From JBPYCR01 sp051846915 (lineage in GTDB: Bacteria > Bacillota > Bacilli > Bacillales > Amphibacillaceae): a DNA stretch of 64,000 bases. The position numbers and the translations under genes were made by a program. The notes under the pieces are model-generated. The model worked only from the letters and a program-made list of their open reading frames with translations, was not told the DNA's origin and searched no databases. Position 1 is the first letter of the stretch, and every line of letters begins with the position of its first letter. The stretch spans positions 1 through 64,000 of the forward strand of contig NZ_JBPYCR010000008.1 of the NCBI RefSeq assembly GCF_051846915.1, written 5' to 3'. Shown here piece after piece: positions 25,148 to 34,470 of this stretch.

Positions 25148-26333
25148 CATGGAAGTGGGCGGTGTCGAAAGAAGCTTGGCCGGTATGTTGAATCAAATTG
25201 ATGATAATGCGTACAAAGTTGATCTCATGCTATATAGTCATACAGGCGATTTTATGCATCTGCTGCCGAAAAAAATAACACTACTGCCGGAACTGCTTGT
25301 ATGGAAGACGTTCCGAATGTCCATTAAGGATGTTTTCAAACACGGGAAATTTTTGTTAGGGCTAGCTAGGGTCTTTGCAAAAGTGCGGGGGGCATTTACA
25401 GCATCGGATGAAAAGGGGATTCAACAAATGCAATACATGTGGACGTATGCACTTCCTTTTTTGCCACGTGTAAAAGGGACGTATGATGTCGCGATCAGTT
25501 ATTTATGGCCCCATTATACCGTAGCTGAAAAAGTCGACGCAAAAATAAAAATAGCCTGGATTCATACCGACTATTCCACTGTTGATACAAATAAGGGGAT
25601 GGACTTGGAGCTGTGGAATAAGTTTCATCATATTATTGCAGTATCTGATGCATGCAAACAGGCATTTATCAAAAAATATCCTAAATTGGCCGACAAGGTA
25701 CTCGTTATTGAAAATATGATTTCTTCTCAGATGGTTCGAACTCTGGCAGAAGAACATGTCGATTCACCAATGGAAGCAGATAACCGGTTTAAAGTAATTA
25801 CCGTGGCGCGATTATCCTATGCAAAAGGCATTGATCAAGCGGTAAAGGCGATAAAGCTCTTGAAAGATAGAGGATATCCTGTTGTTTGGTATGTCGTTGG
25901 CTATGGAGGGGATGAAAAAGAAATACGACAGCTTATTTCCCGAAGTGGTTTGGAAGATGACTTTATTTTATTAGGTAAAAAAACAAATCCATATCCATAT
26001 ATGAAAGCAGCTGACTTGTATGTGCAACCGTCTCGATATGAAGGAAAGGCTGTTACCGTAACAGAGGCACAAATGCTTGCCAAACCGGTATTAATTACGA
26101 ATTATCCGACTGCCCATGGGCAAGTAAATGATGGAGTAGATGGTATCATTTGTGACTTGTCGATTGCAGGAATAGCGGATGGGATTGCGCAGCTATATGA
26201 TCAGCCAGAACTAGGGGAGAAACTTACGAAAAACTGTAAACAGATGAAATTTAATGATGAAATGGAGCTTGCGAAGCTTTATCAACTCATGCAGGGGGAT
26301 CGATGCAGTTGGACAAAGAAAAGGTTAGCATAA
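25113..26333 (+). CDS. GT4 glycosyltransferase
   Basis: A 406-residue GT-B enzyme with VGGVERSLAGMLNQ near the N-terminus and YEGKAVTVTEAQMLAKPVL (about residues 309-327) in the donor site. A second ATG at 25119 is possible. It belongs to the same subgroup as the genes at 31962 and 33146, which share the K-T/S-N-P-Y-P-Y element before the donor motif. Overlaps both neighbours, so it is co-translated in the operon. Confidence 0.84.
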   Translation: MQMKNVLITSFDMEVGGVERSLAGMLNQIDDNAYKVDLMLYSHTGDFMHLLPKKITLLPELLVWKTFRMSIKDVFKHGKFLLGLARVFAKVRGAFTASDEKGIQQMQYMWTYALPFLPRVKGTYDVAISYLWPHYTVAEKVDAKIKIAWIHTDYSTVDTNKGMDLELWNKFHHIIAVSDACKQAFIKKYPKLADKVLVIENMISSQMVRTLAEEHVDSPMEADNRFKVITVARLSYAKGIDQAVKAIKLLKDRGYPVVWYVVGYGGDEKEIRQLISRSGLEDDFILLGKKTNPYPYMKAADLYVQPSRYEGKAVTVTEAQMLAKPVLITNYPTAHGQVNDGVDGIICDLSIAGIADGIAQLYDQPELGEKLTKNCKQMKFNDEMELAKLYQLMQGDRCSWTKKRLA

Positions 26334-27337
26334 TCGTCCCGGTCTATCGTGTGGAAGAATATATTCACCGTTGCCTTGACAGCATTATGAACCAAACATA
26401 TAAACATTTAGAAGTTATCATTGTAAATGACGGGTCACCCGACCTTTGTGGGGAGATTGCAGAAAATTATAAGCAACAAGACGACCGAATTACCGTTATT
26501 CATCAAAAAAATGGCGGGTTGTCAGCTGCGAGAAACACCGGAATGCAACATGTAACCGGTGCGTTTACGATGTTTGTGGACAGCGACGATTGGCTGGATG
26601 AGAAGATGGTAGAAAAGCTCATAAATGCAATACACACCTACCAAGCAGATGTTGCACAGGCGGCTTTTTATTATACCTATCCGGACCATTTGCTTGTGGA
26701 TGAACGGAATTACAAACAAACGGCGCGCCCAGTTGTTTTCGACCAACAAACCGGGATGAAAGAGCTTGTTGTTAATGAAAAGATAAAAAATTTTGCATGG
26801 GGGAAATTATATAAAACCGCGATCATTCGGGACTTACCTTTTACAGAGGGCGTTTTGTTCGAAGATGTGTATTGGGCACACCTTGTCATGGATCGTGTGC
26901 GTGCTTATGTGTTATTACATGAACCGTTATATTATTACAGGCAACGGGATGACAGCATCGTGACCACATACTCGGCGCGGAACCTGGATATCATTGACGG
27001 CTTGAAGGAACGTCACGCGTTTATTGAAAAAAAATATGCGTGGCTGACGAATGAATCGTATAAACTACTGTTGAAAACGAATCTATTTCATTATTATTTG
27101 CTTGTGTTCAATAAGGAGAAAGATACGCTTGGAATCTATCGTAATGAAATAAAAGAATATATTAAAGACCATATGAACAACTTGAAAAAAGCCGTGAAAA
27201 ACGATCGCGACTTAAGTCGGCAGCTGCACTTGTTTTCGTTTCATCCGAATGCAAATCTAGTATACCTTGCTATGAGAAAACTTCTAAGAAAAATGAACAT
27301 TACAACTCAGCCGGCAGGATTAAGGCAGGTGGACTAA
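26303..27337 (+). CDS. GT2 glycosyltransferase
   Basis: A 344-residue GT2 enzyme. VSIIVPVYRVEEYIHRCLDS, IIVNDGSPD (about residues 33-41), GLSAARNTG and the metal motif VDSDDW (about 93-98) are intact. A C-terminal helical extension follows the GT-A domain as in the EpsJ-like group. The stop TAA abuts the next start. Confidence 0.86.
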   Translation: MQLDKEKVSIIVPVYRVEEYIHRCLDSIMNQTYKHLEVIIVNDGSPDLCGEIAENYKQQDDRITVIHQKNGGLSAARNTGMQHVTGAFTMFVDSDDWLDEKMVEKLINAIHTYQADVAQAAFYYTYPDHLLVDERNYKQTARPVVFDQQTGMKELVVNEKIKNFAWGKLYKTAIIRDLPFTEGVLFEDVYWAHLVMDRVRAYVLLHEPLYYYRQRDDSIVTTYSARNLDIIDGLKERHAFIEKKYAWLTNESYKLLLKTNLFHYYLLVFNKEKDTLGIYRNEIKEYIKDHMNNLKKAVKNDRDLSRQLHLFSFHPNANLVYLAMRKLLRKMNITTQPAGLRQVD

Positions 27338-28513
27338 ATGTATCGTTTTAAAAAACTGGCAGCTCTGGCCCTTATTAAATTTTTTAACTTATTGCCAATG
27401 AAGCAAAATAAAATTTTTCTATTCAGTTATTACGGTTCGCAATATGGGTGTAACCCGAAATATATAACCGAATACATTCAGGCAAATTATCCGCGCGGAA
27501 CGTTCGATCTCGTATGGGCATTCAACGATTTATCCAAGTCGCCGTTTCTGCCAAAGGTGAGAAAGGTAAAAACGATGTCCCTAAGCTATTTCTATGAACT
27601 GTGTACAGCTAAAGTGATTATTACCAATTACCGAACGACGGATTTTTTCCTGAAAAGAAAGGATCAATATTACATTCAAACATGGCATAGTTCCTTACGG
27701 TTAAAACAGATCGAAAAGGATGCCCAGCAAATGCTTCCTTCTTCTTATGTTCATATGGCAAAAAAAGATGCTCGTAAATGCGATCTTTTGTTGTCGGGAT
27801 GCAAGTACAGCACATCTATTTTCCAGCGTGCATTCTGGTATAAAGGGGAAATATTGGAATGTGGAACACCGCGCAATGACTTGTTATTAAATCAACCTGC
27901 CGGAAAAATGGAAGCAATACGGAGAAAGCTCGCCCTTCCTTCCGATGTGAAAGTGGTTTTATATGCACCGACCTTCAGGAAGGATGACGCGAATGAAATG
28001 TATAACTTGCCGACAACTGCTTTATTACAAGCATTGGAAAGTCGGTTTGGAGGAGAATGGAAGCTGCTTGTCAAACTGCACCCGCACGCAGCTGCGAAAG
28101 GCGAGTCGTTCATTCAGGGTGAAAGCGCAGTGAATGTTTCTGAATATAACGATATGCAAGAGCTACTTTATTTAGCGGATATTGTTATATCCGACTATTC
28201 TTCGCTTATATTTGATTTTGCATTAACAAGACGCCCTTGCTTTTTATACGTTCCAGACGTTGAACAATATACAAAGAAGGAACGGAAAATGTATTTTCAA
28301 CTGGACGATTTACCATTTACAAAGGTAAAGAGCGAACGAGAATTGGTTGAGGTAATAGAGCAATTTGAAATCGAAGCATACCAAAAGAAAGTAGAGATAT
28401 ATTTAAAAGCTATCGAAACATATGAAAAAGGATATGCTAGTGCACAAGTAATGAAACGGATTGAAAAAGTTTGTTTTGGAACGGAAAGGGTGGAAGTGAA
28501 TGAAGCAGTATAA
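27338..28513 (+). CDS. CDP-glycerol glycerophosphotransferase-like protein (TagB/TagF family)
   Basis: A 391-residue peripheral membrane transferase of the CDP-glycerol/ribitol family. Motifs of the C-terminal half are YAPTFRKDD (about residues 208-216), KLHPHA (about 246-251) and DYSSLIFDFA (about 287-296), which correspond to the glycerol-phosphate transfer site. A tagD-like gene overlaps its end by 14 nt, so the pair probably synthesises and transfers glycerol-phosphate to a glycan, either decorating the exopolysaccharide or making a teichoic-acid-like chain. Confidence 0.87.
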   Translation: MYRFKKLAALALIKFFNLLPMKQNKIFLFSYYGSQYGCNPKYITEYIQANYPRGTFDLVWAFNDLSKSPFLPKVRKVKTMSLSYFYELCTAKVIITNYRTTDFFLKRKDQYYIQTWHSSLRLKQIEKDAQQMLPSSYVHMAKKDARKCDLLLSGCKYSTSIFQRAFWYKGEILECGTPRNDLLLNQPAGKMEAIRRKLALPSDVKVVLYAPTFRKDDANEMYNLPTTALLQALESRFGGEWKLLVKLHPHAAAKGESFIQGESAVNVSEYNDMQELLYLADIVISDYSSLIFDFALTRRPCFLYVPDVEQYTKKERKMYFQLDDLPFTKVKSERELVEVIEQFEIEAYQKKVEIYLKAIETYEKGYASAQVMKRIEKVCFGTERVEVNEAV

Positions 28514-28916
28514 AGTTGGTTATACAACAGGCGTGTACGACTTATTTCATGTTGGGCATCTAAATATATTAAAGCGAGCAAAGGCACAATGCGATTATTT
28601 AATTGTTGGTGTAAGCACAGATGAACTTGTTATGGAATACAAACAAAAGCGGCCGGTCATTCCGTTTGAGGAGAGAATGGAAATCATCGAAGGACTGAAA
28701 TATGTCGATCAAGTAGTACCACAGAAAAACCGAGATAAATATATCGCTTGGGAGCATTTTCTTTTTAACGTCTTATTTGTTGGGGACGATTGGAAAGGAG
28801 ATGCTCTTTTTATGAAACTGGAGGAAAAGTTTAAAAAAGTCGATGTCGATGTTGTTTACTTTCCGTATACAGCCGGCGTCTCTTCAACCATTGTAAAAGA
28901 AAAAATCGGGATGTGA
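28500..28916 (+). CDS. tagD: Glycerol-3-phosphate cytidylyltransferase-like
   Basis: A 138-residue cytidylyltransferase. GVYDLFHVGHLNIL carries the HxGH motif (about residues 17-20), and TAGVSSTIVKEK near the C-terminus corresponds to the R/T-T-x-G-x-S-T-T motif, with Thr-Ala in place of Arg-Thr. Length fits TagD (about 130 residues). It would make CDP-glycerol for the adjacent transferase; related enzymes use other polyol phosphates. Confidence 0.84.
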   Translation: MKQYKVGYTTGVYDLFHVGHLNILKRAKAQCDYLIVGVSTDELVMEYKQKRPVIPFEERMEIIEGLKYVDQVVPQKNRDKYIAWEHFLFNVLFVGDDWKGDALFMKLEEKFKKVDVDVVYFPYTAGVSSTIVKEKIGM

Positions 28917-28928
28917 GGGATTGAATAA

Positions 28929-29897
28929 ATGAATCCTGTGATAAGTGTTATTGTTCCCGTTTATAACGTGGAAAATTATCTAGAAAAATGTCTATCAAGC
29001 ATTTGTAATCAAACAAAAAAAGAGCTGGAAATTTTATTAATCAATGATGGATCAACTGATAACAGTCCATCTATTTGCGAAGCTTTTGCAAAAATAGATC
29101 CGCGTATAATCGTTATTCATCAATCCTCAAAAGGGGTAAGTGCAGCAAGAAATACAGGGATTAAAAATGCAACCGGAGAGATGATCGGATTTGTAGATAG
29201 TGATGACTGGATTCTACCGGATATGTTTGAGAATTTAGAGAACATATTAAAAGAGAATGACAGTGATATCTCGATTTGTGGATATGCCCGCCAGTTTGAA
29301 GACGAAGTAACACAATTTAGAGAGGCCAATCGAATACTCGTGCTCCCGCAGGAAGATGCATTACGAGAGTTATTTCGAGGGAAAATATACAGATTTGCAT
29401 TATGGAATAAGCTGTATCGGCGCCATTGTTTTAATAATATTACTTTTCCTGAAGGTAGAATCCATGAAGATTTGGCTGTTTCATATAAGCTGTTTTTAAA
29501 TGCAAAACGCATCGTTAACACCCCTAAAACGGGTTATATTTACCGGTATAGAGAGAAAAGCATTCTTACGACAAAGTTTCATAAGGGTAGAATTGATAGC
29601 TATAAAGCGTGGGATGAAATCATAAATACTATTAACGATATCTATCCACAATTAATGAGGGAAGTTTGGATGAGGTTTGTTTGGTGGTCAATAGACAATG
29701 TTCAAACAATCTTAAGGGAAATTACAGATAAACAAGACGCTAACGAACAATTCGCTCGGATTAGTTGTGAAGTGAGAAAACATTTTAAAGATATCTCAAA
29801 ATCAAAACAACTATCTTGGAAAGTGAAGTTGCAACTGTTGATGATAAATTATCAATGTTATATTTCAGCAAAGAATAAGAAAATATTAAGGGGTTAA
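28929..29897 (+). CDS. GT2 glycosyltransferase
   Basis: A 322-residue GT2 enzyme with SVIVPVYNVENYLEKCLSSI, LLINDGSTDNS (about residues 37-47), GVSAARNTG and VDSDDW (about 89-94). A C-terminal helical region follows. The ribosome site GAGGG lies 9 nt ahead. From here to about 43 kb the DNA looks more AT-rich than the first part of the operon. Confidence 0.85.
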   Translation: MNPVISVIVPVYNVENYLEKCLSSICNQTKKELEILLINDGSTDNSPSICEAFAKIDPRIIVIHQSSKGVSAARNTGIKNATGEMIGFVDSDDWILPDMFENLENILKENDSDISICGYARQFEDEVTQFREANRILVLPQEDALRELFRGKIYRFALWNKLYRRHCFNNITFPEGRIHEDLAVSYKLFLNAKRIVNTPKTGYIYRYREKSILTTKFHKGRIDSYKAWDEIINTINDIYPQLMREVWMRFVWWSIDNVQTILREITDKQDANEQFARISCEVRKHFKDISKSKQLSWKVKLQLLMINYQCYISAKNKKILRG

Positions 29898-29923
29898 CTT
29901 ACTTAATGACTGGAGGCACAATT

Positions 29924-30898
29924 ATGCCAAAAGTAAGTATTATCGCATTAATTTACAATTTAGAGGCATATACACCATTGTGTATTAATTCTGTATTAGA
30001 GCAGACATTCGAGGACTTTGAATTAATACTCGTTAACGATGGGTCTACTGATAATAGTGGACGCATTTGTGAGGAATATGCAAAGAAGGATGAAAGAATA
30101 GTCGTTATACACAAGAACAATGCCGGTATTGCCGCTGCTCGTAATACCGGCATTGCTCATGCTTCTGGTAAATATATTACTTTCATCGATTGTGATGATT
30201 ACTTTCACGAACAGATGGTAGAAATTCTTTATAAGCAAATTGTTACCAACAAGGCGGACATTGCTATGTGTGATTTTCTCCCTACAAAAGAGGGTATTGA
30301 GGATCAAAGGAAAGACAGACTAGAAGATTATACCGTATCAACTTATACAAACAGGCAAGTTTTATATGGTTTATATGAGGAAGGTCATACCTATGTTGTA
30401 CCATGGAACAAATTATATAGAAAAGAACTATTTAAGAACGTGAAATATCCCGACGGTTACTTATATGATGATGAATTTACAGCACATAGACTGCTTTATG
30501 AAGCAAAAAAAACCGTATATGTTCATGTCCCATTATATTTTTATGTTATACGTAATGGAAGTACTACTCATTCCCCAATGACAGAAAAAAAGTTCGATAA
30601 GGTGCTCGCTTTACATGATCGGGCAGAGTTTTTTAGGTTAAAAAATTTACCAGAACTAGAAGAGAAGGCATTAGATAATTTTACGGTATATTTTTTCTGG
30701 TATTATTTAAATTCACAAATTGAACTACCAAAAGCAGATGATAGACGTACTGAAATTAAAAAAATCTACAATCAGTTATTTTTTAGAATAATTAAAAGCC
30801 GCCAGACTAATAAAAGAGAAAAAGTTGTATATAGCGTTTTTCGCTTTAGTCCTTATATTCATAAACATTTGTTTACTGACTTAGGGAGAAAAACTTAA
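29924..30898 (+). CDS. GT2 glycosyltransferase (first of a tandem pair)
   Basis: A GT2 enzyme of 324 residues. VSIIALIYNLEAYTPLCINS, ILVNDGSTDNS, GIAAARNTG and the metal motif FIDCDDYF are intact. An in-frame ATG at 29906 would lack a ribosome site; TGGAGG at 29909-29914 points to ATG 29924. The C-terminal part (PWNKLYRKELFKNVKYPDGY, then FFWYYLNSQIELPKADDRR) is clearly paralogous to the next gene. Confidence 0.83.
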   Translation: MPKVSIIALIYNLEAYTPLCINSVLEQTFEDFELILVNDGSTDNSGRICEEYAKKDERIVVIHKNNAGIAAARNTGIAHASGKYITFIDCDDYFHEQMVEILYKQIVTNKADIAMCDFLPTKEGIEDQRKDRLEDYTVSTYTNRQVLYGLYEEGHTYVVPWNKLYRKELFKNVKYPDGYLYDDEFTAHRLLYEAKKTVYVHVPLYFYVIRNGSTTHSPMTEKKFDKVLALHDRAEFFRLKNLPELEEKALDNFTVYFFWYYLNSQIELPKADDRRTEIKKIYNQLFFRIIKSRQTNKREKVVYSVFRFSPYIHKHLFTDLGRKT

Positions 30899-30957
30899 CA
30901 AGGCAAACACTGGTGCTGGTGATACAAACTTTTCAGGAATTGGAGGATATCTATGCT

Positions 30958-31965
30958 ATGCCAAAAATAAGTGTAATTGCACCTATATATAATGATGGAT
31001 TAAACTTGCCTCTCTGTATCAAATCTGTATTAGAGCAAACTTTTACTAATTTCGAACTTATTTTAGTTGATTATGGGCACGAAGATAATAATAGGATAAT
31101 TTACGATAAATATTCAAATCTTGATTCGAGAATATCGGTAATACATAGTGAAAATAGAGATATTGGTGCAGCACGGAATATCGGTATCTCTCATTCGTCC
31201 GGAGAGTACATAACTTTTATCGAATGTGATGATTTTCTCCACGAGCAAATGCTAGAAGTATTGTACGATCAAATGGTTACTACTGCGGCTGATATTGTAC
31301 TATGTAATTTTCATCCGATAGAAGAGGGAGAAGATAAGAATGAGAATCGTAGGAAAGACCCAGTCCAAGACTATTCTGTAACGACTTTTTCCGGTGCTGA
31401 GGCCTTGAATGGTCTATATGATACAGACCGTTTGTTTTCCGTTCCATGGAGCAAGATGTACCGAAAAACTCTTTTTAAAAGTATTCAATACCCGATAGGC
31501 TATGTTGACGATGATGAATTTGTTGCTCATAAACTTTTGTATCTTGCAGCTGAAGTTGTTTATGTTCATGAACCTCTTTACTATTATGTCGTTTGTGAGG
31601 GGCGTAAAGGTAGTGTCACACCAATACCAATGACTATAGAAAAGTTTGATAAATTATTGGCACTATATGAACGTGCTATTTTCTTTAGAGAAAAAAAGCT
31701 AAAAGATGTGGAAGAAAAATCACTTCTTCATTTTTCAGAGCATTTTTTCTGGTATTATTTACAATCCCAAAAGGAACTTCCGAATGCTAATGATAGACGT
31801 AAAGAAATTAAAAAATTATATAATAAGCTGTTTTTTAGATTGATGAATAATCCGCGAGTAAGTATAAAGAAAAAGATTGTTTACGGTGCTTTCCGGATTA
31901 GTCCATCCATTCATAAACTATTGATATCACGCCTAGAGAACAAGAAATTGGCGGAGCAGTTATGA
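30958..31965 (+). CDS. GT2-like protein with altered catalytic motifs (tandem copy)
   Basis: This 335-residue protein is a diverged duplicate of the preceding gene (shared SVLEQTF, HEQM-E-LY-Q, FFWYYL-SQ-ELP-A-DRR). The nucleotide-binding VNDGSTD is changed to VDYGHED, and the metal motif IDCDD is changed to IECDD. Other residues such as GAARN are kept and the frame is open. It may be an inactive partner subunit or have altered donor use. The ATG at 30958 follows TTGGAGG (30940-30946); the frame itself opens at 30913. Overlaps the next gene by 4 nt. Confidence 0.75.
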   Translation: MPKISVIAPIYNDGLNLPLCIKSVLEQTFTNFELILVDYGHEDNNRIIYDKYSNLDSRISVIHSENRDIGAARNIGISHSSGEYITFIECDDFLHEQMLEVLYDQMVTTAADIVLCNFHPIEEGEDKNENRRKDPVQDYSVTTFSGAEALNGLYDTDRLFSVPWSKMYRKTLFKSIQYPIGYVDDDEFVAHKLLYLAAEVVYVHEPLYYYVVCEGRKGSVTPIPMTIEKFDKLLALYERAIFFREKKLKDVEEKSLLHFSEHFFWYYLQSQKELPNANDRRKEIKKLYNKLFFRLMNNPRVSIKKKIVYGAFRISPSIHKLLISRLENKKLAEQL

Positions 31966-33146
31966 ATAAAAAAAAGTTGTTGTTTGTTATTGATTCACTT
32001 GCGTGTGCAGGAGCTGAAAAAAGTTTAGTTACTCTCTTAAGTTTAATTGATTATGATTTGTATGATGTAGATCTTCAATTATTTTTGTATGGAGGAGAAT
32101 TGGAAACGCTTGTTCCAAAGGAGGTAAAGATATTACCACCATTTAAATACACGTACTTTTCTTCAAAGCCGCTTTGGAAAACTGCTTTTTTATTTCCTCC
32201 TCGCTATACATCAGCGAGGCTTTTTTATTCGTCTAAGTTGAGGATAGGTAAGCCAAATAATATTACAAAAGCTAGGTTATTTTGGGAAAGTATTGGATCG
32301 GTTATTCCATCTAATCAAAAACACTATGACGTGGCAATTGCATATGCTCAAGGGGTTCCAACGTTTTATGTGTCCGAAAAGGTATTAGCGGATAAAAAGT
32401 ATGCGTGGGTCAACGTCAGCTATAACTTAAAGGGAATTGAAAGAACATTTCAGATGAAGCATTATAACAATATGGATAAGATCATTTCTGTCTCTGAGAA
32501 AACAAAGGAAATCTTTCTAGCAAATAACTTACCTGTAGAAAATAAGCTAGAAGTGATTTATGATATTACCAACCCAGAATTGATAAATAAAATGGCTATA
32601 AGCGGAAAAGGATATGAAGATAATTTTAATGGAATTAGGATATTAACTATTGGCCGAATCGCAAGGCAAAAGGGCTATGATATTGCTATAGAAGCATGTT
32701 CAAGACTCAAACAATCTGGAATATCGTTTCGATGGTATGTGCTTGGTAAAGGCCCTCTGGAAAAAGAGATACGGGAGCAGATCAAGTCGCTTGGGCTGGA
32801 AGAGGAAATGATACTCTTGGGAGTTAAATCGAATCCATATCCTTACATTAAAGAAGCTGATCTATATGTCCAGACATCGAGATTTGAAGGGTATGGCATA
32901 GCACTTGCAGAAGCAAGAATGCTAAACACACCTATTGTCACCACACGTTTTGATGCCGTGCATAGTCAGATGATGGAGGGTAAAAACGGAATCGTTGTAG
33001 ATATGAAACCAGAAGCTGTGGCAGCAGGTATTCAGCAACTGATTGAAAATCATGAATTAAAGGAACGAATTATAGCTTATCAAAAGAAAGAGAAAAAGGG
33101 TAACGTAGAAGAGCTTCAGAACTTTTATAAACTTATTGGGACTTAA
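31962..33146 (+). CDS. GT4 glycosyltransferase
   Basis: A 394-residue GT-B enzyme. LLFVIDSLACAGAEKSLVTL begins the N-terminal domain; the C-terminal domain has TIGRIARQKGYDIAIEAC, KSNPYPYIKEADLYVQTSRF and EGYGIALAEARMLNTPIV (about residues 306-324). Same subgroup as the genes at 25113 and 33146. The stop codon overlaps the next start by one base (TAATG). Confidence 0.84.
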   Translation: MNKKKLLFVIDSLACAGAEKSLVTLLSLIDYDLYDVDLQLFLYGGELETLVPKEVKILPPFKYTYFSSKPLWKTAFLFPPRYTSARLFYSSKLRIGKPNNITKARLFWESIGSVIPSNQKHYDVAIAYAQGVPTFYVSEKVLADKKYAWVNVSYNLKGIERTFQMKHYNNMDKIISVSEKTKEIFLANNLPVENKLEVIYDITNPELINKMAISGKGYEDNFNGIRILTIGRIARQKGYDIAIEACSRLKQSGISFRWYVLGKGPLEKEIREQIKSLGLEEEMILLGVKSNPYPYIKEADLYVQTSRFEGYGIALAEARMLNTPIVTTRFDAVHSQMMEGKNGIVVDMKPEAVAAGIQQLIENHELKERIIAYQKKEKKGNVEELQNFYKLIGT

Positions 33147-34402
33147 TGAAAAGGGTGAGAGTAGGAAATATGAAGAAAAAAATCCTATTTATGCTGATAA
33201 GTATGAATGTGGGAGGAACAGAACGAGCTTTCTTGAATATGCTTCATGAACTACCGAAAGAAGAATATGATATTACAGTTTTACTGTTACAAAAAAAGGG
33301 TGGTTTTTATCAGGATATACCTAAACATGTAACTATAAAGGAAATGAAAGACTTCCCGCAAGTTGGTCGACATCTTCGACACCTTTCTTATAATCCAAAA
33401 CAAAAAATAAAAGAACATTTGTATAAGCGCCGATATAAAGAGGCGCTTTTTCTATTTGCTCTCCAAAGCTATATACGAGTAACTAAAGACAGGCGAATGT
33501 TGTTTAAAATAATATTTAAGAAAGTCCCAATGATGAAAGATGAGTACGACATCGCAGTAGCCTACGCAGGACCAATGGATATAATCACATACTATATTGC
33601 AACCCGGGTGAAGGCAGCAGAAAAGCACCAATGGATACATTTTGATGTAAATCAAATAGGATTCGATCTGTGGTTTGCGAAGAAAATGTATAAGTCATTC
33701 AATCGCATATTTGTAGTTTCAAAAACTGCTGCAACTAACTTAAAAGAAAAAATACCGACATTAAGCAATAAAATAGAGACTCAGGTAAGCTCTCTTCCGG
33801 TTTCTACAATTACTCAGTTTGCAGAAAAAGAAGACGTGTTCAACACTTCTTCAACTCTTAAAATTGTAACGGTAGCAAGGGTTATGAAAGAGAAGGGACC
33901 GGATATAGCCGTAAAGGTACTCTACGAATTAAAAAAGCTTGGGTATAACATACAGTGGCATTGGATTGGTGAGGGTGAATGGATGGTGCATATTAAAAAC
34001 TTGATAAAGGAATTAGACGTTGAAGACTCATTTATATTAGAAGGGTTAAAAAGCAATCCTTATCCTTATATACGTCAAAGTGATATCTATGTCCAACCTT
34101 CCAGGCATGAGGGCTACTGTTTAACCATCGCAGAAGCACGTGCTTTAAAAAAACCTATTGTGGCAACTGATACAGCAGGTGCCGCAGAGCAGATTAAAAA
34201 TGGAGAGACGGGGTTAATTTCAGGAGTAGATGTACAGGAGTTACTACAAAGTATCGTAAAGTTAATAGAAAATCCAAAATTGAGAATCAAATTTGGCGAA
34301 GCTTTAAAAAGAGAAAACGTAGGACAGCTAACTCCTGTAAATTTTAAAGAAAGAAATACATATTTTGAAAGAAATACATCAAGAAAACAAAGCACTGTTT
34401 AA
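33146..34402 (+). CDS. GT4 glycosyltransferase
   Basis: A GT4 enzyme of 418 residues from the ATG at 33146, or 410 from ATG 33170, which matches the usual family N-terminus (KKKILFMLISMNVGGTERAF). Donor site HEGYCLTIAEARALKKPIV lies about 70 residues before the end, after KSNPYPYIRQSDIYVQPSR. Stop-start overlap with the previous gene suggests coupled translation. Confidence 0.82.
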   Translation: MKRVRVGNMKKKILFMLISMNVGGTERAFLNMLHELPKEEYDITVLLLQKKGGFYQDIPKHVTIKEMKDFPQVGRHLRHLSYNPKQKIKEHLYKRRYKEALFLFALQSYIRVTKDRRMLFKIIFKKVPMMKDEYDIAVAYAGPMDIITYYIATRVKAAEKHQWIHFDVNQIGFDLWFAKKMYKSFNRIFVVSKTAATNLKEKIPTLSNKIETQVSSLPVSTITQFAEKEDVFNTSSTLKIVTVARVMKEKGPDIAVKVLYELKKLGYNIQWHWIGEGEWMVHIKNLIKELDVEDSFILEGLKSNPYPYIRQSDIYVQPSRHEGYCLTIAEARALKKPIVATDTAGAAEQIKNGETGLISGVDVQELLQSIVKLIENPKLRIKFGEALKRENVGQLTPVNFKERNTYFERNTSRKQSTV

Positions 34403-34470
34403 TCAAAAGAAAACTTATGCATGCGCAAAAAGTAGGTTGAGAGGTTATAGGGTAAAAGGGGGAAAAAAGA

